DNA of 6,591 nucleotides from Streptomyces katrae (GTDB lineage Bacteria; Actinomycetota; Actinomycetes; Streptomycetales; Streptomycetaceae). This document shows positions 1 to 6,591 of the stretch, piece after piece. The translations under genes were made by a program, and so were the position numbers. The DNA is taken from positions 1-6,591 of the forward strand of contig NZ_JZWV01001107.1 of NCBI RefSeq assembly GCF_000966975.1, given 5' to 3'. The notes under the pieces were generated by a model. The model was not told the origin of the DNA and ran no database searches. It saw only the letters and a program-made list of their open reading frames with translations. Each line of letters begins with the position of its first letter. Within the stretch, counting starts at the first letter, position 1.

Positions 1-1
1 C

Positions 2-16
2 TTCCGCAACGTCTGA
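2..16 (+). CDS. ccr: 3' end of probable crotonyl-CoA carboxylase/reductase (partial)
   Basis: Only four codons and a TGA stop are visible, reading Phe-Arg-Asn-Val-stop in frame 2. As I recall, Streptomyces Ccr proteins end in a closely similar asparagine/arginine-rich tail, and ccr normally lies directly upstream of meaA. Ccr reductively carboxylates crotonyl-CoA with NADPH and CO2 to ethylmalonyl-CoA, the precursor of the substrate of the next gene. A gap of 31 nt separates this stop from the meaA start, so co-transcription is likely. The call rests on context and a four-residue tail, not on domain evidence; any other upstream gene ending here cannot be excluded. Confidence 0.55.
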   Translation, partial: FRNV

Positions 17-33
17 GTCCGCTCAAAGGCCAT

Positions 34-38
34 AAGGA
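34..38 (+). promoter_or_regulatory. Ribosome binding site of meaA
   Basis: AAGGA lies 9 nt before the ATG at 48, the usual spacing for a Streptomyces Shine-Dalgarno site. It supports that ATG as the start. No convincing promoter is seen in the 31 nt between the upstream stop and this start, which fits read-through from ccr. Confidence 0.7.
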
Positions 39-47
39 TCGCCTGAG

Positions 48-2095
<2,048 letters not shown>

Positions 2096-2099
<4 letters not shown>

Positions 2100-3070
2100 C
2101 CACGCCCACGTCCCCCGTGAACCGGCTGCGCCCGCGCCGTTCCTGCCTCGCGGTGCCGGGCTCGAACCCCCGGTTCCTGGAGAAGGCCCAGGGCCTGCCG
2201 GCCGACCAGGTGTTCCTGGACCTGGAGGACGCCTGCGCCCCGCTCGCCAAGGAAGGCGCCCGCCACACCATCGTGGACGCGCTGAACAACGGCGACTGGA
2301 CCGGCAAGACCCGCGTGGTCCGCGTCAACGACTGGACCACCCACTGGACGTACCGCGACGTCATCACGGTCGTCGAGGGCGCCGGGCAGAACCTCGACTG
2401 CATCATGCTGCCGAAGGTCCAGGACGCCCAGCAGGTCGTGGCGCTCGACCTCCTGCTGACCCAGATCGAGAAGACCATGGGCTTCGAGGTCGGCAAGATC
2501 GGCATCGAGGCGCAGATCGAGAACGCCAAGGGCCTGGTCAACGTCGACGAGATCGCCGCCGCCTCGCCGCGGCTGGAGACCATCATCTTCGGCCCCGCCG
2601 ACTTCATGGCCTCGATCAACATGAAGTCCCTGGTCGTGGGCATGCAGCCGCCCGGCTACCCGGCGGACGCCTACCACTACATCCTGATGCGGATCCTGAT
2701 GGCGGCCCGGACGCACAACCTCCAGGCGATCGACGGCCCCTTCCTCCAGATCCGCGACGTGGACGCCTACCGCGAGGTGGCCGGCCGCGCCGCCGCCCTG
2801 GGCTTCGACGGCAAGTGGGTGCTGCACCCCGGCCAGGTCGAGGCGGCCAACGAGGTCTTCTCCCCCTCCCAGGAGGACTACGACCACGCCGAGCTGATCC
2901 TCGACGCCTACGACTGGTGCACCTCCGAGGCGGGCGGCAAGAAGGGCTCCGCGATGCTGGGCGACGAGATGATCGACGAGGCCAGCCGCAAGATGGCCCT
3001 GGTCATCGCCGGCAAGGGCCGGGCCGCCGGTATGCAGCGCACCACCAAGTTCGAGATCCCGGAGGCCTAG
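2096..3070 (+). CDS. mcl: Beta-methylmalyl-CoA / L-malyl-CoA lyase, HpcH/CitE family
   Basis: A 324-residue aldolase-type lyase. In the EMC pathway it cleaves beta-methylmalyl-CoA to glyoxylate and propionyl-CoA; Mcl enzymes also cleave or form malyl-CoA from acetyl-CoA and glyoxylate. Family features are the N-terminal RRSCLAVPGSN strand, FLDLEDACAP (D42, E44, D45), the metal-binding glutamate E142 in EAQIENAKG, the metal-binding aspartate D169 in FGPADF, and WVLHPGQV near residues 240-250. E142 and D169 match the Mg2+ ligands of the CitE/HpcH superfamily. The start ATG overlaps the meaA stop by four bases, with GGAGGT at 2084-2089 inside the meaA end. The gene sits between the mutase and the hydratase, as a pathway operon predicts. 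A generic citrate-lyase-beta-like protein is the alternative, but the hydratase and dehydrogenase neighbours favour Mcl. Whether malyl-CoA is also a physiological substrate cannot be read from sequence. Confidence 0.92.
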
Positions 3071-3073
3071 GCC

Positions 3074-3586
3074 ATGCAGTTCGGACGCACGTACGAGGAG
3101 TTCGAGGTCGGCGCGGTCTACAAGCACTGGCCCGGCAAGACGGTCACGGAGTACGACGACCACCTCTTCTGTCTGCTGACCATGAACCACCACCCGCTCC
3201 ACATGGACAGCAATTACGCGGAGAACACGACCGACTTCGGCAAGAACGTCGTCGTGGGCAACTACATCTACTCCCTGCTGCTGGGCATGTCCGTGCCGGA
3301 CGTCTCCGGGAAGGCCATCGCCAACCTGGAGATCGAGTCCCTGCGGCACGTGGCGCCGACCTTCCACGGCGACACGATCTACGGCGAGACCACCGTCCTC
3401 GACAAGACCCCGTCGAAGTCGAAGGACGACCGCGGGATCGTGTACGTGGAGACCAAGGGCTACAAGCAGGACGGCACCCTCGTCTGCGTCTTCCGGCGCA
3501 AGGTGATGGTCCCGACCGAGACGTACATCAAGGCGCGCGGCGGCGAGCAGCCCGGCCGGCCCGAGCTGAAGGAACAGGGGAAGTAG
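3074..3586 (+). CDS. mch: Mesaconyl-CoA hydratase, single MaoC hot-dog domain
   Basis: A 170-residue MaoC-like hydratase. The predicted reaction is hydration of mesaconyl-C1-CoA to beta-methylmalyl-CoA, the substrate of the Mcl encoded just upstream. The fold is a single hot-dog domain over roughly residues 5-150, with a short charged C-terminal tail. The active-site stretch reads TMNHHPLHMD, residues 36-45. H43 takes the place of the catalytic histidine of R-hydratases; the usual aspartate and asparagine of their D-x-N-P-x-H motif are N38 and H40. I recall an LTxNPQPLH-type motif in mesaconyl-CoA hydratases, so N38 is probably normal for this group. The alphaproteobacterial Mch is, from memory, about twice as long with two hot-dog halves, so this one would need to dimerise to build equivalent sites. 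The start follows the mcl stop by 3 nt, with GGAGG at 3061-3065. Function rests largely on context. Confidence 0.87.
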   Translation: MQFGRTYEEFEVGAVYKHWPGKTVTEYDDHLFCLLTMNHHPLHMDSNYAENTTDFGKNVVVGNYIYSLLLGMSVPDVSGKAIANLEIESLRHVAPTFHGDTIYGETTVLDKTPSKSKDDRGIVYVETKGYKQDGTLVCVFRRKVMVPTETYIKARGGEQPGRPELKEQGK

Positions 3587-3588
3587 CC

Positions 3589-4794
3589 ATGGCACGACTC
3601 GCCCAGACCGCCGGGCTCACGGACGTCCAGCAGGAGATCCTGAAGACCGTCCGGGAGTTCGTCGACAAGGAGATCATCCCGGTCGCGACCGAGCTGGAGC
3701 ACCGCGACGAGTACCCGCAGCAGATCGTCGACGGGCTCAAGGAGCTCGGCCTGTTCGGCCTGATGATCCCCGAGGAGTACGGCGGCCTGGGTGAGTCGCT
3801 GCTCACCTACGCGCTGTGCGTCGAGGAGATAGCGCGCGGCTGGATGTCCGTCTCGGGCATCATCAACACCCACTTCATCGTGGCGTACATGCTCAAGCAG
3901 CACGGCACGCAGGAGCAGAAGGAGCACTTCCTCCCGCGCATGGCGCTGGGCGAGGTGCGCGGCGCGTTCTCGATGTCCGAGCCGGGGCTGGGCTCCGATG
4001 TGTCGGCCATCACGTCCAAGGCGGTCAAGGACGGCGACGAGTACGTCCTGAACGGCCAGAAGATGTGGCTGACGAACGGTGGCACCTCGACGCTGGTCGC
4101 GGTCCTGTGCCGGAGTGACGAAGGACACCCCGAGGGCACGGCCCCGCACAAGTCGATGACCACGTTCCTCGTCGAGAAGGAGCCGGGCTTCGGGGAGGTC
4201 CGTCCGGGCCTGACCATCCCGGGCAAGATCGACAAGATGGGCTACAAGGGGGTCGACACCACCGAGCTGATCATGGACGGACTGCGCATTCCGGCCAATC
4301 GGGTCCTCGGTGGCCAGACCGGCCGAGGGTTTTACCAAATGATGGACGGGGTCGAGGTCGGCCGCGTCAACGTGGCGGCCCGTGGCTGCGGCGTCGCGCA
4401 GCGTGCGTTCGAGCTGGGTGTCTCGTATGCCCAGCAACGTCACACTTTCGGCAAGGCGATCGCCCAGCACCAGGCCATCCAGTTCAAGCTGGCCGAGATG
4501 GCTACCAAGGTCGAAGCGGCCCATGCCATGATGGTGAACGCAGCACGCAAAAAGGACTCCGGGGAACGAAACGACCTGGAAGCCGGGATGGCGAAGTACC
4601 TCGCGTCCGAATATTGCAAGGAGGTCGTCGAAGATGCCTTCCGCATCCACGGCGGCTACGGATTCTCGAAGGAGTACGAGATCGAGCGCCTCTACCGGGA
4701 GGCCCCGATGCTTCTGATCGGTGAAGGTACCGCCGAGATCCAGAAAATGATCATCGGGCGCCGCCTGCTCGAGGAGTACCGAGTCCAGGGCTGA
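3589..4794 (+). CDS. mcd: (2S)-Methylsuccinyl-CoA dehydrogenase, acyl-CoA dehydrogenase family
   Basis: A 401-residue FAD-dependent acyl-CoA dehydrogenase, the normal length for that family. The predicted reaction is oxidation of (2S)-methylsuccinyl-CoA to mesaconyl-C1-CoA, passing electrons to ETF. Visible features in order are an all-alpha N-terminal domain (1-120), the FAD/substrate strand FSMSEPGLGSD, KMWLTNGG, the C-terminal helical domain with RHTFGKAIAQHQAIQFKLA, HGGYGFSKEYEIERLYRE, and IGEGTAEIQ, where E379 aligns with the catalytic base of medium-chain acyl-CoA dehydrogenase. The ATG at 3589 lies 2 nt after the mch stop and is preceded by AGGGG at 3576-3580. The reading frame stays open far upstream, but that part overlaps mcl and mch and has no family homology. 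Codon use changes from about codon 228: by hand count about 4% of codons end in A or T before it and about 20% after. A different branched or short-chain acyl-CoA dehydrogenase is possible on sequence alone; the operon makes Mcd much the best call. Confidence 0.88.
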   Translation: MARLAQTAGLTDVQQEILKTVREFVDKEIIPVATELEHRDEYPQQIVDGLKELGLFGLMIPEEYGGLGESLLTYALCVEEIARGWMSVSGIINTHFIVAYMLKQHGTQEQKEHFLPRMALGEVRGAFSMSEPGLGSDVSAITSKAVKDGDEYVLNGQKMWLTNGGTSTLVAVLCRSDEGHPEGTAPHKSMTTFLVEKEPGFGEVRPGLTIPGKIDKMGYKGVDTTELIMDGLRIPANRVLGGQTGRGFYQMMDGVEVGRVNVAARGCGVAQRAFELGVSYAQQRHTFGKAIAQHQAIQFKLAEMATKVEAAHAMMVNAARKKDSGERNDLEAGMAKYLASEYCKEVVEDAFRIHGGYGFSKEYEIERLYREAPMLLIGEGTAEIQKMIIGRRLLEEYRVQG

Positions 4795-4805
4795 AAGTCC
4801 CTTTT

Positions 4806-4846
4806 GCAGTGATTCATCCCACGGTTTTCCGTGGGGTGATCACTGC
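4806..4846 (+). terminator. Hairpin after mcd: probable terminator or mRNA 3' end structure
   Basis: An inverted repeat begins 11 nt after the mcd stop. The arms are 4806-4824 and 4829-4846, with a TTTT loop at 4825-4828. The outer 8 bp (GCAGTGAT with ATCACTGC) and inner 7 bp (CCCACGG with CCGTGGG) are perfect. Between them are one bulged T and one T-G wobble, so the stem runs to about 18 pairs. No T-tract follows on the + strand, which is common for Streptomyces terminators. The right arm also contains the 8 bp palindrome GTGATCAC at 4836-4843, so a protein-binding site is an alternative reading. Its position between two functionally distinct operons supports a terminator. Confidence 0.65.
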
Positions 4847-4883
4847 CAGTCACTGGCTGGGGGCCATCGACTCGGCTTCTGGC

Positions 4884-4914
4884 TTGCCCAGTTGTTGCGC
4901 GCAACCGATAGCAT
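4884..4914 (+). promoter_or_regulatory. Candidate promoter for psd-pssA with embedded palindrome
   Basis: A TTGCCC hexamer (4884-4889) and a TAGCAT hexamer (4909-4914) resemble -35 and -10 boxes of the main sigma factor. The 19 nt spacer is longer than ideal. Between them lies GTTGCGCGCAAC (4894-4905), a perfect 12 bp palindrome placed where a repressor would block RNA polymerase. A start near 4921 would leave a leader of about 60 nt before psd. The region follows the mcd hairpin and is less GC-rich than the genes, both consistent with a promoter. The boxes are assigned by eye only. Confidence 0.4.
4894..4905. repeat. Perfect 12 bp palindrome GTTGCGCGCAAC
   Basis: The two halves GTTGCG and CGCAAC are exact reverse complements with no spacer. 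The site is 75 nt upstream of the psd ATG and overlaps the candidate promoter spacer. Its symmetry and central CG suggest a dimeric repressor operator, but I do not recognise it as the site of a named regulator. Being GC-rich, it could be chance in this genome, although the surrounding bases are comparatively AT-rich. Confidence 0.4.
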
Positions 4915-4980
4915 TCCAGTAAAGCCGCCGTCCCGTCCCCCCGTTTGCGGCGCGGCAATCACCCGCTACGAAGGTCATCC

Positions 4981-5637
4981 ATGCCCCACAGCCAAACCTC
5001 TGCACCTCGCGACAGCCGACTCGGCGTACGCCTCGCGCGCGGAGCATCGCCGTGGCTTCTGCCGACCGTTGCCACCGCGGCCCTCAGCCTGACCCGGGCC
5101 CGCAAGTCCGGCCGCTGGGCCGCCGTGGCCGTGCCCACCACCGCGCTCGCGGCGGGCATGCTGTGGTTCTTCCGCGACCCCGAGCGCGAGATCGCACAGG
5201 GCCGCGTGATCTCGCCCGCCGACGGTGTGGTGCAGAGCATCATGCCGTGGAAGGACGGGCGCACCCGCGTCGCGATCTTCATGAGCCCGCTGAACGTCCA
5301 CGTCAACCGCGCGCCCCTGGCGGGCACGGTGACGTCCGTGGAGCACATCCCCGGCGGGTTCGTCCCGGCGTTCAACAAGGAGAGCGAGAACAACGAGCGC
5401 GTCGTCTGGCACTTCGACACCGAGCTCGGCGACATCGAGATGGTGCAGATCGCCGGCGCCGTCGCCCGTCGCATCGTCCCGTATCTGCCGGCCGGCACCA
5501 AGGTGGAGCAGGGCGAACGCATCGGTCTGATCCGCTTCGGTTCCCGCGTCGACATCTACCTCCCGGAGGGCGTCGAGGTCGCGGTCGAGGTCGGTCAGGC
5601 CACCACCGCGGGGGTGACCCGAATTGACCGTGACTGA
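4981..5637 (+). CDS. psd: Phosphatidylserine decarboxylase proenzyme, short pyruvoyl (PSD-A-like) form
   Basis: This enzyme decarboxylates phosphatidylserine to phosphatidylethanolamine at the inner face of the cytoplasmic membrane. From the ATG at 4981 it is 218 residues long, as expected for the short form. GAAGG at 4970-4974 precedes that ATG by 6 nt; an in-frame TTG at 4945 has no such site. Two hydrophobic stretches near residues 25-37 and 46-64 probably anchor it, followed by the conserved WFFRDPER. SPADG carries D81 and SPLNVHVNR carries H107. The processing site is G187-S188 in RFGSRVD: self-cleavage there would give a beta chain of 187 residues and an alpha chain of 31 residues starting with the pyruvoyl group derived from S188. 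The second histidine of the E. coli motif (H147 there) is replaced by R110. The end overlaps the start of pssA, whose product supplies the substrate. Confidence 0.95.
   Translation: MPHSQTSAPRDSRLGVRLARGASPWLLPTVATAALSLTRARKSGRWAAVAVPTTALAAGMLWFFRDPEREIAQGRVISPADGVVQSIMPWKDGRTRVAIFMSPLNVHVNRAPLAGTVTSVEHIPGGFVPAFNKESENNERVVWHFDTELGDIEMVQIAGAVARRIVPYLPAGTKVEQGERIGLIRFGSRVDIYLPEGVEVAVEVGQATTAGVTRIDRD
5610..5617 (+). promoter_or_regulatory. Ribosome binding site favouring the TTG start of pssA
   Basis: GGGGGTGA lies inside the end of psd. Its G-run ends 9 nt before the TTG at 5624 but 15 nt before the in-frame GTG at 5630, so the TTG is better placed. Another GAGGA at 5693-5697 sits 4 nt before an in-frame ATG at 5702, which would give a protein 26 residues shorter. 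The start is therefore not certain. Confidence 0.5.
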
Positions 5638-6484
5638 CCCCGAGACTCCTGCCACCGGCTGGGTGCCCGAGTCCGCCCCGGAGGAGTCCGCCGAGGACGA
5701 CATGCCGCTCTCGCTGCGACTGTCGATAGCGGACACGCTCACCCTGGGCAACGCGACCTGCGGATTCATGGCGGTGTACTTCACCACCACCGGGATCCTC
5801 ATCCCGCACCTGACCGGCAGCGGCGAGTCCGGCATGGCCCGGCACAGCGCGGCGACCGCGGTGATACTGATGCTCCTCGCGGCGGTCTTCGACCTCTTCG
5901 ACGGCATCGTGGCCCGCAAGCTGCGCAGCTCCCCGATGGGCGCCGAGCTGGACAACCTGTCCGACCTGATCAGCTTCGGCCTCGCGCCGGCGTACTTCGT
6001 GCTGGTCTACGGGATGGTCGCCGACGACGCGCACCAGAAGGTGTCGGCGCTGGCGGCGATCGTGGTCCTGCTGGCCGTGGTCCTGCGCCTGGCGAGATTC
6101 AGCTGCGTGACGATGAAGGACGGCATGTTCCAGGGCATGCCGAGCCCCTTCGGCGCGCTGACGGTCGTCTCGATCGTGCTGCTGGAGCTGCCGTTCGTGC
6201 CGACCCTGCTGGCGATCGTGGGCGTGGCCTGGCTGATGGTGAGCCGGGTCGAGTACCCGAAGCCGCGGGGGGTCCTCGCGGCGGCGATGCTGAGCTGGAT
6301 CGTGGGGGCCATGGGTCTCCTGGCGGCCTGGGCGTTCGACGCGCCGGGCGGCCAGCTGCTCCTCCAGACGGGGTGCGCGCTGCAGATCGCTCTGGCGGCG
6401 ACGATCCCGCTGTTCGCGACCACGCGGCGGGCGAACACGTTCCGCCACAACCGGCGCGAGGCCCGCGCGGCGCAGCTTCCCTAG
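5624..6484 (+). CDS. pssA: CDP-diacylglycerol-serine O-phosphatidyltransferase (phosphatidylserine synthase)
   Basis: An integral membrane enzyme of the CDP-alcohol phosphatidyltransferase family. It joins CDP-diacylglycerol and L-serine to give phosphatidylserine and CMP, feeding the decarboxylase encoded just upstream. With the TTG start it has 286 residues. An acidic, probably cytosolic N-terminus (1-26) is followed by about six to eight hydrophobic segments, near 39-60, 75-92, 115-132, 142-156, 177-206 (possibly two), 217-236 and 243-262. The catalytic motif is D90-x2-D93-G94-x2-A97-R98-x7-G106-x3-D110-x3-D114, with all the acidic residues present but one residue fewer than the usual eight before the glycine. 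RLARF (155-159) and FQGMPSP (169-175) match phosphatidylserine synthases rather than phosphatidylglycerophosphate synthases. The start overlaps psd by 14 nt, or by 8 nt if GTG 5630 is used. A short basic tail rich in Arg ends the protein. Confidence 0.93.
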   Translation: MTVTDPETPATGWVPESAPEESAEDDMPLSLRLSIADTLTLGNATCGFMAVYFTTTGILIPHLTGSGESGMARHSAATAVILMLLAAVFDLFDGIVARKLRSSPMGAELDNLSDLISFGLAPAYFVLVYGMVADDAHQKVSALAAIVVLLAVVLRLARFSCVTMKDGMFQGMPSPFGALTVVSIVLLELPFVPTLLAIVGVAWLMVSRVEYPKPRGVLAAAMLSWIVGAMGLLAAWAFDAPGGQLLLQTGCALQIALAATIPLFATTRRANTFRHNRREARAAQLP

Positions 6485-6498
6485 GCTGCCGCAGCTTC

Positions 6499-6536
6499 CG
6501 AAGGCCCCGGGGTGCCACTGGCCCCCGGGGCCTTCG
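6499..6536 (+). terminator. Strong GC-rich terminator hairpin after pssA
   Basis: A perfect 14 bp inverted repeat has arms 6499-6512 (CGAAGGCCCCGGGG) and 6523-6536 (its exact reverse complement). The 10 nt loop can itself add three pairs (GCC 6514-6516 with GGC 6520-6522) around ACT, with T6513 bulged. It starts 14 nt after the pssA stop. No T-run follows, as is usual in Streptomyces. Because the stem is symmetrical it could also terminate a convergent gene entering from the right. Confidence 0.85.
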
Positions 6537-6591
6537 CCGTTCCCCGGCGGGGCGGGGCCGGGGGGTGCGCCGCTGCGCGGAGCCGTCTCCC
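6537..6591. other. G-rich tail of the window with no supportable gene
   Basis: After the terminator come three G-tracts (6549-6552, 6554-6557, 6560-6565) and a small inverted repeat, CCGC 6570-6573 with GCGG 6577-6580 around TGC. I see no start with a ribosome binding site and no recognisable coding end on either strand. It is probably intergenic. Confidence 0.5.

Noticed and set aside
2815..3588. Upstream in-frame extension of mcd to 659 residues, considered as a possible long-form N-terminus
   Set aside because: The translation is Arg/Gly/Pro-rich shadow of mcl and mch with no helical domain character. ATG 3589 has a ribosome binding site and begins the family homology.
3460..4650. 396-codon open frame on the minus strand opposite mcd
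   Set aside because: Same shadow pattern; the plus strand carries an intact acyl-CoA dehydrogenase with its catalytic glutamate.
4945..4980. TTG start adding 12 residues to psd
   Set aside because: No Shine-Dalgarno site precedes it, whereas ATG 4981 has GAAGG 6 nt upstream and gives the expected length.
4692..5047. Small minus-strand open frames across the mcd-psd gap (4692-4958 and 4850-5047)
   Set aside because: No ribosome binding site or recognisable product, and they overlap the hairpin and candidate promoter.
5372..6448. 358-codon open frame on the minus strand opposite psd and pssA
   Set aside because: The product is Arg/His/Gln/Ala low-complexity sequence, antisense to two well-supported genes; high-GC frame shadow.
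6549..6565. G-quadruplex in the G-rich tail
   Set aside because: Only three tracts of three or more G are present, so a three-layer intramolecular quadruplex is not supported; such runs are common in this kind of genome.

Overview
The window looks like Streptomyces or a close actinomycete relative. GC is very high, third codon positions are almost all G or C, genes sit head to tail with ATGA or 2-3 nt junctions, Shine-Dalgarno sites are GGAGG-like, and I saw no in-frame TTA codon. All genes are on the + strand. I recall the same gene neighbourhood from Streptomyces chromosomes but cannot check it here.

Region 1 (1-4794) is most of an ethylmalonyl-CoA (EMC) pathway operon. It opens with what is probably the last codons of ccr (crotonyl-CoA carboxylase/reductase). 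Then come meaA/ecm (B12-dependent ethylmalonyl-CoA mutase, 683 aa), mcl (beta-methylmalyl-CoA/malyl-CoA lyase, 324 aa), mch (mesaconyl-CoA hydratase, MaoC fold, 170 aa) and mcd (methylsuccinyl-CoA dehydrogenase, 401 aa). Read as a pathway: Ccr makes ethylmalonyl-CoA, MeaA isomerises it to methylsuccinyl-CoA, Mcd oxidises that to mesaconyl-CoA, Mch hydrates it to beta-methylmalyl-CoA, and Mcl splits this into glyoxylate and propionyl-CoA. Mcl, or a related lyase, also handles malyl-CoA. The route assimilates acetyl-CoA without isocitrate lyase, and in Streptomyces it also feeds ethylmalonyl- and methylmalonyl-CoA to polyketide synthesis. The epimerase, malyl-CoA thioesterase and mutase chaperone (MeaB type) are not in the window.

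Region 2 (4795-4980) is a 186 nt intergenic stretch, visibly less GC-rich than the genes. It holds a long hairpin just after mcd (likely terminator or RNA-stabilising structure), then a candidate promoter with a perfect 12 bp palindrome between its putative -35 and -10 boxes.

Region 3 (4981-6484) is a two-gene phosphatidylethanolamine unit. psd (phosphatidylserine decarboxylase, short pyruvoyl form, 218 aa) overlaps pssA (CDP-diacylglycerol-serine O-phosphatidyltransferase, 286 aa). PssA makes phosphatidylserine and Psd converts it to phosphatidylethanolamine, both at the membrane. The unit ends in a perfect 14 bp GC-rich stem at 6499-6536. The last 55 nt show no supportable gene.

I see no undescribed system, mobile element, CRISPR array or RNA gene. 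The points most worth a second look are a sharp change in codon composition inside mcd, the short single-domain forms of Mch and Mcd, a one-residue contraction in the PssA catalytic motif, and the palindrome in the psd promoter.
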